Shown piece after piece: positions 54,493 to 63,083 of a stretch of 64,000 bases of DNA. Source of the stretch: Spirochaetales bacterium (GTDB lineage: Bacteria > Spirochaetota > Spirochaetia > Treponematales > Treponemataceae); the NCBI GenBank assembly GCA_003252395.1, contig QKEL01000009.1:124001-188000 (forward strand), read 5' to 3'. The translations under genes were made by a program, and so were the position numbers. The notes beneath the pieces are model-generated. The model made no database searches. It was not told the DNA's origin and saw nothing but the letters and a program-made list of their open reading frames with translations. Every line of letters starts with the position of its first letter. Positions within the stretch are counted from its first letter, which is position 1.

Positions 54493-55920
54493 ATGCTTTT
54501 TCCAACCTTTGAATTCGCGGGTTTTTTTCTCCTCGTGTTCATCGGGTTTTGGTACGTTTTTCGCCGCGCCCGCGACCGGAAGCTCTTTCTGATCGCGGCG
54601 AGCTATTTCTTTTATTCCCTCTGGGACTGGCGCTTTTCATTCCTGCTTCTCGCTTCCACGGCGGCGAATTACGGTTTTGCCTTCCTGATCGGGAGAAGCA
54701 GGGAACACCTTCACCGGAAACTGTTCCTGGTTCTCGCCGTGGCGGCGAACCTGCTCTTTCTCGGCTTTTTCAAGTATTGGAACTTTTTTGCCCAATCGGC
54801 CACGGGCATATTCGGCGCCCTCGATCTGAGCTGGAGCCTGCCCGCGCTCGCCGTCGTCATGCCCGTGGGAATCTCCTTTTACACCTTCAAGGCGCTCAGC
54901 TACGTTTTCGACGTGTATCTGTGCAAAATCGCCCCGGCGAGCGATCCCCTGGACGTCGTCCTCTACGTTTCCTTTTTTCCCCAGATCGCATCGGGCCCCA
55001 TCGTGCACGCGGCGGACTTCCTTCCGGGCGTGGAGGGGGCGGTTGCCGCGGGCATTGAGCCCGGCTCTAAGCCCATCGCCTTCGATCGGGCAACGCTCCT
55101 CATCCTTTCGGGGCTATTCAAGAAGATGGTGTTCGCCAATTTTCTTTCCACCCTTTTCGTGGACCCGGTCCTCTCAGACCCGCTTTCCCACGGAACCCTC
55201 GAGAACCTGATAGGGGCGCTCGGCTATTCCGTGGTGATGTACACCGATTTTTCCGGGTACAGCGAAATGGCGATCGGCGTCGCCCTGTTGCTCGGCTTCG
55301 AGACCCCGGCCAACTTTAACCGCCCGTACGTATCCTTCTCGGTCACCGAGTTTTGGAAGCGATGGCACATAACCTTTTCGTCCTGGCTCCGCGAGTACCT
55401 TTATTTCGCCATGGGCGGTTCCCGCTTCGGCAAGGCGCGCACCCTCGTTGCCCTCTTTTTTACCATGGCGCTCGGCGGGCTCTGGCACGGCGCGGCGCTC
55501 ACCTTCCTGGTCTGGGGCGTCATGCAGGGCGCCGCCCTCGCGCTGGAACGGGGCTTCGAATACGGCACCAAGCGCAGCCCCGTTCCCTGGAAGGCGGTCC
55601 TGCAGGTCCTCGCGACCTTTTCGTTCACCACCCTCAGCTGGGTCGTGTTCCGCGCCCCGTCCCTTTCCGCCGCGGGGGACTGGTTCCGCGGGCTTTTGAA
55701 CGTATCGGTTCCCCCGGCAAGAATGAGCCCGCTCGTGGCGGCTCTTTTGGTCCTCGGCTTGGCGATGCAAGCCGTCCCGACGCGGGCCCGAAAAACGGCC
55801 TTCCGTTGGTATATCGCCCTGCCGCTCCCCGTTAAGGCCGTCGCCGTCGCGGCCGCCTTGCTCGCGTTGGGCCTCGTTTCCATGTCGGGCGTCGCGCCGT
55901 TCATATATTTCCAGTTTTAA
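54493..55920 (+). CDS. MBOAT-family membrane O-acyltransferase (AlgI-like)
   Basis: The 475-residue protein has about 11 membrane helices. It starts with the usual MBOAT lead (FLIAASYFFYSLWDWRFSFLLL). Core motifs include YTDFSGYSEMAIGVALLLGF, SFSVTEFWKRWHITFSSWLREYL and the catalytic-histidine block GGLWHGAAL (about residue 330). AlgI/DltB-type proteins pass acyl groups across the membrane to surface polysaccharide or lipid. The neighbouring SGNH protein, 5 nt downstream, is the expected periplasmic partner. It lies 6 nt after ilvB, in the tail of the amino-acid operon. Confidence 0.92.
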   Translation: MLFPTFEFAGFFLLVFIGFWYVFRRARDRKLFLIAASYFFYSLWDWRFSFLLLASTAANYGFAFLIGRSREHLHRKLFLVLAVAANLLFLGFFKYWNFFAQSATGIFGALDLSWSLPALAVVMPVGISFYTFKALSYVFDVYLCKIAPASDPLDVVLYVSFFPQIASGPIVHAADFLPGVEGAVAAGIEPGSKPIAFDRATLLILSGLFKKMVFANFLSTLFVDPVLSDPLSHGTLENLIGALGYSVVMYTDFSGYSEMAIGVALLLGFETPANFNRPYVSFSVTEFWKRWHITFSSWLREYLYFAMGGSRFGKARTLVALFFTMALGGLWHGAALTFLVWGVMQGAALALERGFEYGTKRSPVPWKAVLQVLATFSFTTLSWVVFRAPSLSAAGDWFRGLLNVSVPPARMSPLVAALLVLGLAMQAVPTRARKTAFRWYIALPLPVKAVAVAAALLALGLVSMSGVAPFIYFQF

Positions 55921-55925
55921 CCACG

Positions 55926-57164
55926 ATGCGGAGAGCGAAAGTGAAAACGAACAAGGAAGACGCGTACAGCCCGAACCAGGTTTTGCTCACGGTCCTTTTG
56001 GCCGTCTCCATTACCACGATTTTCGCCGGTAAAAGCCTCTGGATTCCCGCTTCCCATATCGAAAACCTGCATATCCGCTCCATCGCCCTCGCCCTGGCCG
56101 ATTCCCTTTCGTTCGTCGCCGCCGAGACCGGCCTTGACGGGTACTTGCCCGCCGCACGCGAGGGCTTTCTTTCCGTTACCGGACTCGCGGAACAAACCGA
56201 ATGGGATACCCGCTACTTTAACCGGAGGGCCTCAGGCGTAGAAGCCTCACCGTCGGCTCTCTCGACGGCTTCGCAAAGCACCGTCGTGGAAACCGCCGAA
56301 CCTTCCGGCCTTTCCCCGGCCCTCCCTGAGGCGCACGCCGCCACCGCTACCGCCGATGCCGCGACCGACCCCGCCGATGCCACGATCGCGCTCGCGCCCG
56401 TCGATGCCGCTACCGGGCCCGCGCCCGCCGATGCATCGCCCGCGCCCGGAGCGGCGATACCGAGCGCCGTCCCGGCAAACGCCATCCACTCAAGCGCAAA
56501 CCCCTTGCGCCTATACATGTTTGGAGATTCCCAGGTATTCAGCCTCGGCAGCGGGCTTTCGCGGCTTGCGGGAAAGGATTCGCCCGTGTCGGTTGATTTT
56601 CTCGCGGTGCACTCCTCCGGATTCATTCGCGGCGATTATTACAATTGGCCCGCGAAACTCGCCGATACCCTCTCGTCTTCCCGTTACGACGCCGTGGTGA
56701 TGATGCTGGGGATGAACGACTATCAAAACTTCTGGAACAACCGCGGCGAGATCATGAAAAAGCATACCCCGGAATGGGAGGCGGCCTACGCGGAGAAATG
56801 CTCCGCGCTCATCGACGAGGCCCTCCTGTACGTTCCGAAGGTTTACTGGGTCGGCATGCCCCGCGTTAAGGACCCGCAATACGAGCAGAGCCTCCGCTAT
56901 ATCGACGCGGTCCAGTCTCGCGTTGCCGCCCGCTACGGGCCGGATATCGTTATCCGCCACCCCATAGCCGACTCGCTTCCCGGCGCCGCGGGCTCCTATG
57001 CGGAAACCGTGTCGCTTCCCTCGGGTAAATCGATCCAGGCCATGAGCCCCGACGGGAACCATTTCACCGTCGAGGGAGGGCAATTCGCCATGGCGGGGCT
57101 TTACCGGCGCCTTTCCCAGGACTGGCTCTTTTCGGAAATCCCGATTGAACACCTGATCGAATAG
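55926..57164 (+). CDS. SGNH/GDSL-type hydrolase (DUF459-like) with N-terminal membrane anchor
   Basis: The 412-residue protein starts with a hydrophobic segment (VLLTVLLAVSITTIFAG), so it is periplasmic or membrane-anchored. A 60-residue low-complexity Ala/Pro/Asp/Thr-rich stretch follows. The SGNH core begins at MFGDSQVFSLG (about residue 200) with the catalytic serine, then MLGMNDYQNF (block III Asn) and DGNHFT (Asp and His of block V). With the MBOAT gene it should transfer or remove acetyl groups on a surface glycan. A GTG at 55941 has a better ribosome-binding site (GGAGAG) than the ATG at 55926 and may be the true start. Confidence 0.85.
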   Translation: MRRAKVKTNKEDAYSPNQVLLTVLLAVSITTIFAGKSLWIPASHIENLHIRSIALALADSLSFVAAETGLDGYLPAAREGFLSVTGLAEQTEWDTRYFNRRASGVEASPSALSTASQSTVVETAEPSGLSPALPEAHAATATADAATDPADATIALAPVDAATGPAPADASPAPGAAIPSAVPANAIHSSANPLRLYMFGDSQVFSLGSGLSRLAGKDSPVSVDFLAVHSSGFIRGDYYNWPAKLADTLSSSRYDAVVMMLGMNDYQNFWNNRGEIMKKHTPEWEAAYAEKCSALIDEALLYVPKVYWVGMPRVKDPQYEQSLRYIDAVQSRVAARYGPDIVIRHPIADSLPGAAGSYAETVSLPSGKSIQAMSPDGNHFTVEGGQFAMAGLYRRLSQDWLFSEIPIEHLIE

Positions 57165-57174
57165 TTGCTATAGT
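57145..57174 (+). promoter_or_regulatory. dapL promoter
   Basis: TTGAAC (57145-57150), an 18-nt spacer and TATAGT (57169-57174), partly inside the end of the SGNH gene. The leader is about 22 nt with GGAGA before the ATG. Confidence 0.5.
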
Positions 57175-57202
57175 TTCGCAAACACATAAAACGGAGACCC
57201 GC

Positions 57203-58435
57203 ATGATCCAACGCAACCCCCATATCGCCAACCTCGCTTCCGGTTACCTATTTCCCGAGATTTCGAAGCGCCGCGCCGCCTTCGCCAAGGAAAACCCGGG
57301 GGCGAAAATCATCAGCCTCGGAATCGGAAACACGACCGAGCCCCTGACCCCGCACGTCCAAGCGGGACTGGCCGGCGAGGTTTCGCGGCTCGGCACCAAG
57401 GAAGGCTATTCGGGTTACGGCGACGAAACGGGACTGACGGAGCTGCGCGCGAAGATCGCCTCGGTATTGTACGGCGGCATCGTCGCCCCGGAAGAGGTTT
57501 TCATTTCCGACGGCGCCAAGTGCGATATCGGCCGCCTTCAGTACTTATTCGGCGAACGGGTCGCCGTCGCGGTACAGGACCCCGCCTATCCCGTGTACGT
57601 GGACGGCTCGGTGATGATCGGCGCCGCGGGCGCCGCGAAAAGGGACGGCAGCGGCTATGAGGGCATCGTCTACATGCCCTGCACGGCCGAGAACGGCTTT
57701 TTCCCCGACCTTTCCCTGGTGCCCGCCAACGCTCTCGTGTACTTTTGCTCCCCCAATAACCCCACCGGCGCGGTCGCGACCAAGGCCCAGCTGGAAGCAC
57801 TGGTAAAGAAGGCGAACGAGAAAGGCTCGATCATCGTGTTCGATTCGGCCTATTCCGCCTTTATCCGCGACCCCGCGCTTCCCAAGTCCATATTCGAGAT
57901 CGAGGGTGCCCGCACCTGCGCCATCGAGATAAACTCGTTCTCGAAGCCGATCGGCTTCACGGGGGTTCGCCTGGGCTGGTCTATCGTTCCCAAGGAACTC
58001 CTGTTCGCCGACGGCACCCCGGTCATGAAAGACTGGACCCGGCTCATGACCACGATTTTCAACGGCGCCTCGAATATCGCCCAGCGCGGCGGGCTTGCCT
58101 CGCTCGACGAGACGGGCCTTGCCGAGACCAGGGCCCTTACCGATTACTATCTCGGGAACGCAAAACTGATCGCGGATGCGCTTGCGGGGCCGAACTTCGC
58201 GCGCGCGGGGGTAGAGATATTCGGCGGCGATAACGCCCCGTACGTGTGGGCGCGCTTTCCCGGCCGCAAGAGCTGGGATATATTCGATCGAATACTCAGG
58301 GAGTGCCACGTCGTCTGCACGCCGGGCGCCGGATTCGGGCCTGCCGGGGAGAGCTTCATTCGCTTCAGCTCCTTCGGGCACCGGGAGCAGGTGGAAGAGG
58401 CGTGCGCCCGGCTGGCGAAGCTTCAGCTCGGGTAA
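57203..58435 (+). CDS. dapL: LL-diaminopimelate aminotransferase
   Basis: The 410-residue PLP enzyme converts tetrahydrodipicolinate directly to LL-diaminopimelate for lysine and cell-wall synthesis, bypassing the succinylase or acetylase steps. HIANLASGYLFPEISKR, LGIGNTTEPLTPHV, YSGYGDETGLTELR and the PLP-lysine segment EINSFSKPIGFTGVRLGW are diagnostic. A convergent terminator follows the stop. Confidence 0.96.
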   Translation: MIQRNPHIANLASGYLFPEISKRRAAFAKENPGAKIISLGIGNTTEPLTPHVQAGLAGEVSRLGTKEGYSGYGDETGLTELRAKIASVLYGGIVAPEEVFISDGAKCDIGRLQYLFGERVAVAVQDPAYPVYVDGSVMIGAAGAAKRDGSGYEGIVYMPCTAENGFFPDLSLVPANALVYFCSPNNPTGAVATKAQLEALVKKANEKGSIIVFDSAYSAFIRDPALPKSIFEIEGARTCAIEINSFSKPIGFTGVRLGWSIVPKELLFADGTPVMKDWTRLMTTIFNGASNIAQRGGLASLDETGLAETRALTDYYLGNAKLIADALAGPNFARAGVEIFGGDNAPYVWARFPGRKSWDIFDRILRECHVVCTPGAGFGPAGESFIRFSSFGHREQVEEACARLAKLQLG

Positions 58436-58460
58436 TACGGCCTAATTCCCGCGAAAAAAA

Positions 58461-58490
58461 ACGGCGTTTCCGAAAGGGAACGCCGTCTTA
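58461..58490. terminator. Bidirectional intrinsic terminator
   Basis: Stem ACGGCGTTTCC (58461-58471) pairs with GGGAACGCCGT (58476-58486) around a GAAA loop, with one G-T pair. CTTATTTT follows on the plus strand, and a run of A (58454-58460) provides T on the minus strand. It serves both dapL and the convergent outer-membrane gene. Confidence 0.9.
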
Positions 58491-58506
58491 TTTTCCGTAG
58501 GCTCCC

Positions 58507-59379
58507 TTAGGGAGCGTCAAGCGTGGGCAGGCTCAGATTGATTCCCGCGCGCAGGTTGAACATGAATTTGTCCAGTCCGTCCACGGGATCGCCTAGGGAG
58601 AAGGAATACAGGGAGCCGTCGCCCGCGAGGAAGAGGCTGTATTCGGCCTTGGGGGAAAAGGTCAGTTCGCCCCCGAGTACGAGATTCGCGATCTTGCGGT
58701 TGTCCGGGGAGTCGGCGACCACGTAATAATCGATTACCCGGTAGATAAAGTCCAAACCGATCCGGAAGGGCGATCCCTTTTTGTAGGCGGTGGTATAAAA
58801 ACCGTAATCGGTCGTGCTCCTGATTTTCGCGTCGGCCCCGTCCTGAATGCCGCTCGTGCGCTGCGAAACCTTAAGCGTGCAAAGCACGTTCGGCAGGAAG
58901 AAACCGGCGGACAGCTCGCTTTTTTGAAGGTACGCCTGGCCCTCGGTTTGAACCGCCGCGGGAAGGGCGAATTCGGTATCAGCACGGGCCACCACGAAAC
59001 CCGGCGCCGTTACGCTAAAACCTATCCCTAAGCCGGGCTGGAAAAGAATGGGCACGCCGTCCGACGAACCGTTCGAGTTCAGCACGCCGAACGAGGGTCC
59101 CGCGGCGATTTCCATATACGAAGTCCGGTACATGGCGCGGGCCGAAAGCACGTTGCCGTAGACCGGGTCAGCGTCGTAGGAAAGCTTCCCGAAGAGATTG
59201 GCCGATAGACGGTCGCTCACTTCTATGAACCCGCCGTAGCCGATTGCCGAGGGCTTCAAATTCCCGTCCTCCGACATGGCGAAGGAACTGGCCTTGATTT
59301 CCGCCGATATATCGACGGGCTGGGCGAACCGGAGGGGAATGAGCGCGAGCGCCGCGAGGGCGATAAAACGTTTCATCAA
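58507..59379 (-). CDS. Putative outer-membrane beta-barrel protein of unknown family
   Basis: The 290-residue product has a short signal peptide (FIALAALALIPLRFAQ) and then strand-like segments with alternating hydrophobic residues and many aromatics (GYGGFIEVSDRLSANLFG, TSYMEIAAGPSFGVLN, FRIGLDFIYRVIDYYVV). There are few long helices. That suggests a small outer-membrane barrel, but I do not recognise the family. It overlaps the upstream gene, which encodes a similar protein, by 4 nt (ATGA). Subcellular location is inferred from sequence character only. Confidence 0.7.
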   Translation of the reverse strand: MMKRFIALAALALIPLRFAQPVDISAEIKASSFAMSEDGNLKPSAIGYGGFIEVSDRLSANLFGKLSYDADPVYGNVLSARAMYRTSYMEIAAGPSFGVLNSNGSSDGVPILFQPGLGIGFSVTAPGFVVARADTEFALPAAVQTEGQAYLQKSELSAGFFLPNVLCTLKVSQRTSGIQDGADAKIRSTTDYGFYTTAYKKGSPFRIGLDFIYRVIDYYVVADSPDNRKIANLVLGGELTFSPKAEYSLFLAGDGSLYSFSLGDPVDGLDKFMFNLRAGINLSLPTLDAP

Positions 59380-60509
59380 TAAACCGCCTTGAGGGAAACC
59401 CGAAATTCCCCGGCGGTTGCCGGGTCATCGAGCCGGAATGGATTGATCGACAATGACGATTCGAGCACGTAATCGGAAAGGGCGAATTCGCAAAAGGGAT
59501 TCAGGGAAAAACTGATGGGAGTGGTCACGCCGGGGTTCATCGGATCCATGGCGCCCGATGCCGCGACGCCGATCCGCACGCGGTCCTTCTCCGGGGAGCC
59601 GAAGGCGACGAGCGCGTTTGCCCCGATATAGGTTCCCTGGTAGGTCGCGCTCCCGTCTGGCGCGAAATCGGAAATGGGCACGGAAAAAAAGGATATGGCG
59701 AAGAGCGCCCTGTCCCGGTGCAGCCGCGGCTCAAAAAGCATATATACTTTTTCGTTGACGTTCGTCAGGGGCGTCGCGTCGAGCATCCCCATCTGAACGT
59801 AAAATTCATTGGCTTCCGGGTCCCCGAGGCTTGCCGAAAGGTCGCCGCGCATCTTGAAATCGGCGGAATCGAGCGCGACGAGGGTGCCGAGGAAGGCGTT
59901 CAGCCTGACGGGGTCCGATACGAAGGCGAGCTGCGCGTCGTTTCGTTGAATGGCTTCCTTCCAGGGCTTGGCGTTCCAGTGGGAATACAGGGCCACGGCC
60001 AGGGGCCCGTTGGCGGGAACGCCCCAAACCCCCAGTCCGGTTCCGTTGATTCCCGCTTCACCGGCGAGGGCCAGGCCCAAAAGCCGCGAGCCGAATCGCG
60101 GATATTCAATGCCCCGCTTAAAGGCTTCTTTCATGAGTCGGTTCGATTGCGGGGTGTCATAATTTCCGGTAAACGCGATCCAGGTCAGGGGACTTCCCAA
60201 AAGGCGGGGGAACACGAGCGAGGCCCCGTCGAAGGCGACTATTCCATACGTCCGTACCGCGTCGTCGGCGTGAAAAAAACGAAGGGTGTCGCTCGCGCCG
60301 AAAAGGAGTCCCATATTCAAATTGACGAAGGATAAAGGCGCAAAGCGGCCGGCGACGTGCCCGGCGGTTGCGATATCGGGCATGCCGCCCGAAGAATCCA
60401 GGGTGCCGGCCGATTCCACAAAAAGATTCGTGCGCGTAACGGTTTGAGCCCCCAGGGGCAGGCCGAGAAGCGCGATGAGAGCGAATCTGAACAGGCTTTG
60501 TGGATGCAT
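59376..60509 (-). CDS. Putative outer-membrane/secreted protein of unknown family
   Basis: The 377-residue product has a signal peptide (FRFALIALLGLPLGAQ). The rest is beta-rich with repeated aromatic-ended strands (FVNLNMGLLFG, TWIAFTGNYD, FAISFFSVPISDF), ending SLKAVY. Two consecutive ATGs exist (60512 and 60509); the second has better spacing from AAGGAG. It is unrecognised; the features fit an outer-membrane barrel, paired with the next gene by 4-nt overlap. Confidence 0.7.
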   Translation of the reverse strand: MHPQSLFRFALIALLGLPLGAQTVTRTNLFVESAGTLDSSGGMPDIATAGHVAGRFAPLSFVNLNMGLLFGASDTLRFFHADDAVRTYGIVAFDGASLVFPRLLGSPLTWIAFTGNYDTPQSNRLMKEAFKRGIEYPRFGSRLLGLALAGEAGINGTGLGVWGVPANGPLAVALYSHWNAKPWKEAIQRNDAQLAFVSDPVRLNAFLGTLVALDSADFKMRGDLSASLGDPEANEFYVQMGMLDATPLTNVNEKVYMLFEPRLHRDRALFAISFFSVPISDFAPDGSATYQGTYIGANALVAFGSPEKDRVRIGVAASGAMDPMNPGVTTPISFSLNPFCEFALSDYVLESSLSINPFRLDDPATAGEFRVSLKAVY

Positions 60510-60530
60510 CATTTCTCCTTAAAACAGTAT

Positions 60531-60548
60531 ATACTATAAAAATAGTAT
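60531..60548. promoter_or_regulatory. AT-rich perfect inverted repeat between the outer-membrane operon and cheA
   Basis: ATACTAT, a 4-nt centre and ATAGTAT (60531-60548) form a perfect palindrome upstream of the outer-membrane pair and about 80 nt from cheA. A second hairpin-like GGGC...GCCC lies at 60550-60563. They could be an operator or an RNA hairpin in the 5' leader. Confidence 0.45.
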
Positions 60549-60592
60549 CGGGCTATAACGCCCCAAAAAAAAGACGCCCGACCTATAATAGC

Positions 60593-60620
60593 TTGACTAA
60601 TGATGAAAACCGTATAAACT
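60593..60620 (+). promoter_or_regulatory. Leaderless-type promoter of cheA
   Basis: TTGACT (60593-60598), a 16-nt spacer and TAAACT (60615-60620; TATAAA overlaps at 60613) end 9 nt before the ATG at 60630. No Shine-Dalgarno is present. Confidence 0.5.
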
Positions 60621-60629
60621 TGACAATAT

Positions 60630-63074
60630 ATGAGTGATTATCTGGATATCAACAATGCGGAGCTCCTGAAGGACTTTTTCAGCGAGGCCGAACAGCAGGT
60701 ATTTACCCTCGAAAGCAATATCCTGGTTATCGAAAGCGATCCTTCAAATCACGACGCGATCGACGAGATATTTCGGGCCGCACACACGCTCAAAGGCGGA
60801 GCCGCGACCGTGGAGATGCACGAGCTAGCGGGTTTTACCCACGTCATGGAAGACCTTTTGGACGTGATCCGCGAGGGTACCGTTCAAATCAACGAGTCGG
60901 TCATCGACGTGCTGCTTCGATCCCTCGATACGATTAAGGCCATGCTTTCCGCCCGCGCCGAAGGATCTGTCTACGACGAGGACGTGACCGGCCTGAAAAA
61001 CCAGTTAACCGCCTTTATTCCCGCGAAGGAACCGGCGAAGGGGAAGGCGCCGAAGAAGGCTCCCAAGGAAGCCGCTGCTCCCGCCCCCGTACCCCAGGCC
61101 GCGAAGCCCGCGCGGGTATCCATACCTACCACCGACTCGGACGTGCTTTCCCTTCTATCCGAATACGAAATTCTCGAATTGAAGGAAGCCATTCCGTCCG
61201 GGGAGCGTCTGTTCGTCGTGCAGGTGGATTTTGACGAGGCCAATCCCATGAATACCGTGGGCGGAATTCAGGTATTCGCGGCCCTGAAGCAAAACGGGCA
61301 GGTCCTGAAGACCATTCCCGATTTTGACGCACTGTACGAAGACGTGTTCCATGAACGGGTCGTATACTTCATCTCTTCGACGTCGGACGAGGCGGTGATC
61401 CTGAAATCGGCCCAGATATCCGACGTAACCTTGGGCGTCTCGATCAACGCGATCAACCTCAAGGCCCCCGCGCCATCTACGCCGCCCGCCCCGCCCAAAA
61501 GGGAAGCCGCGCCGAAGGCCGAATCCGCTCCGCAGGCGAAACCCGCGCCCCGGGAAACCCCGCATGCCCAAGCGGCCTCCCCCGCGCCCGAAGCCGAATC
61601 GGACGCCGGCGAATCCATACAGGACGCTCTCGCGCAAGCGAAAAGCGATGCCTCGCGAAAGGCCGCCCCGGCTTCCGCGCACGGTTCAGGCTCCGTGTTG
61701 CGCGTGGATTCCCGTCGAATCGACTATCTCCTGAACCTGGTCAGCGAGACCGTCATCACCAAGGCCTCGTTCAACCAGAGCACCATGCAGTTCACCGACC
61801 TCCTCAGCGAGTTTCAGCAATCCGAGGCCGCCTATAAGGAAAAGCTTAAAAGGCTCCTGGATCATCTTCCCGAGTATTTCGAGCAGATCGAATCGGGCTA
61901 TAGCATTAAAGACATAAAAAAGGATCTGAACGCCGAATACGCGGGCCTTTTCGACGTCTTCGGGGCATTCGAGGGGAGCATGAAGGGCGCGGTCACGAAA
62001 TTCCGTTCCGCCGCGCAGAACCTCGGCCGCATTACCGGAGAGCTCCAGGAAGGGGTCATGAAGATCCGGATGGTGCCCATCAGCCAAATTTTCAGCCGTT
62101 TTCCCCGGCTCGTCCGCGACCTTTCCCATGACCTTAACAAGAAGGTACAGTTGGTTATCGAGGGCGAGGACACCGAACTGGACAAATCCGTGGTCGAGGA
62201 CCTCCTGGACCCGATCATGCACTGCGTCCGCAACGGGCTCGATCACGGCATCGAGTCTCCCGCCGCGCGCGTCGCCGCCGGAAAGAGCGAGGAGGGAACC
62301 CTTCTGCTCAAGGCGAGCAACGAAGGCAACATGATCGTTATCGAAATAGCGGACGACGGTCACGGGATAGACGTGGAGGCGGTTAAGCAAAAAGCCATTT
62401 CCCGCGGCATCATTCATCCCGGGAAGAACCTCACGGACGTTGAGGCCTTCCAGCTCATTTTCGAGCCGGGGTTCTCGACGGCGGAAAAGATCACGAACCT
62501 TTCGGGCCGTGGGGTGGGGCTCGACGTGGTACGGACCCATATCGAAAAGCTCAACGGAACCGTTACCATTTCCTCCCAACCGGGACTGGGATCGCGGTTC
62601 GTCATTCGGCTCCCCCTGACCCTGGCGATTATCCAGGGCCTGCTCGTGCGCGTCGGCACCGAGGTTTACTCCATTCCGATAACCTCGGTAATCGAGAGTC
62701 ACCGCGTGAAGGCCGAGGAGATCCAGAGAATCGACAATTACGAGGTATTCAACGTCCGCAACGAGGTTATTAGCCTCTTGCGATTGAACCGATTATTCGG
62801 CATCAAGTCCTCCGAGGCCGTGGAATACAGCTATATCGTCATCGTGGGAACGGCCGAAAAGAAGGTCGGGCTCATGGTGGACAGCCTCATCGGCGAGGAA
62901 GACGTGGTCATAAAGCCCCTTCGCGACCAGTTTACCAATTCACCGGGAATCGCCGGCGCGTCGATTCTGGGCGACGGATCGGTATCGCTCATAATCGACG
63001 TGAGTCAGTTGCTTGATCTCGGACTCAAGCAGGAAATGGAAGCCCGCGACCGCCGCGAAGCTTCGGTGTGGTAA
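60630..63074 (+). CDS. cheA: Chemotaxis histidine kinase CheA
   Basis: The 814-residue kinase reads chemoreceptors and phosphorylates CheY/CheB. P1 HPt domain: AAHTLKGGAATVEM with phospho-accepting H52. A Pro/Ala/Lys-rich linker and a region near 170-280 (P2 position) follow. P3 dimerisation begins near residue 350. The P4 kinase has N-box HCVRNGLDHGIES (about 531-543), DDGHGID (about 575) and GRGVGLDVVRTHIEKL. The P5 CheW-like domain is C-terminal. The ATG at 60630 lacks a Shine-Dalgarno and sits just after a -10 element. The CheW-CheR gene follows 9 nt downstream. Confidence 0.97.
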   Translation: MSDYLDINNAELLKDFFSEAEQQVFTLESNILVIESDPSNHDAIDEIFRAAHTLKGGAATVEMHELAGFTHVMEDLLDVIREGTVQINESVIDVLLRSLDTIKAMLSARAEGSVYDEDVTGLKNQLTAFIPAKEPAKGKAPKKAPKEAAAPAPVPQAAKPARVSIPTTDSDVLSLLSEYEILELKEAIPSGERLFVVQVDFDEANPMNTVGGIQVFAALKQNGQVLKTIPDFDALYEDVFHERVVYFISSTSDEAVILKSAQISDVTLGVSINAINLKAPAPSTPPAPPKREAAPKAESAPQAKPAPRETPHAQAASPAPEAESDAGESIQDALAQAKSDASRKAAPASAHGSGSVLRVDSRRIDYLLNLVSETVITKASFNQSTMQFTDLLSEFQQSEAAYKEKLKRLLDHLPEYFEQIESGYSIKDIKKDLNAEYAGLFDVFGAFEGSMKGAVTKFRSAAQNLGRITGELQEGVMKIRMVPISQIFSRFPRLVRDLSHDLNKKVQLVIEGEDTELDKSVVEDLLDPIMHCVRNGLDHGIESPAARVAAGKSEEGTLLLKASNEGNMIVIEIADDGHGIDVEAVKQKAISRGIIHPGKNLTDVEAFQLIFEPGFSTAEKITNLSGRGVGLDVVRTHIEKLNGTVTISSQPGLGSRFVIRLPLTLAIIQGLLVRVGTEVYSIPITSVIESHRVKAEEIQRIDNYEVFNVRNEVISLLRLNRLFGIKSSEAVEYSYIVIVGTAEKKVGLMVDSLIGEEDVVIKPLRDQFTNSPGIAGASILGDGSVSLIIDVSQLLDLGLKQEMEARDRREASVW

Positions 63075-63083
63075 GGGGAAGGT

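Noticed and set aside
60541-60629. AAAAAAAA tract with flanking GGGC/GCCC as a terminator for the outer-membrane operon
   Set aside because: It lies upstream of that operon's start, so it cannot end it; it could only be a leader hairpin or spacer.
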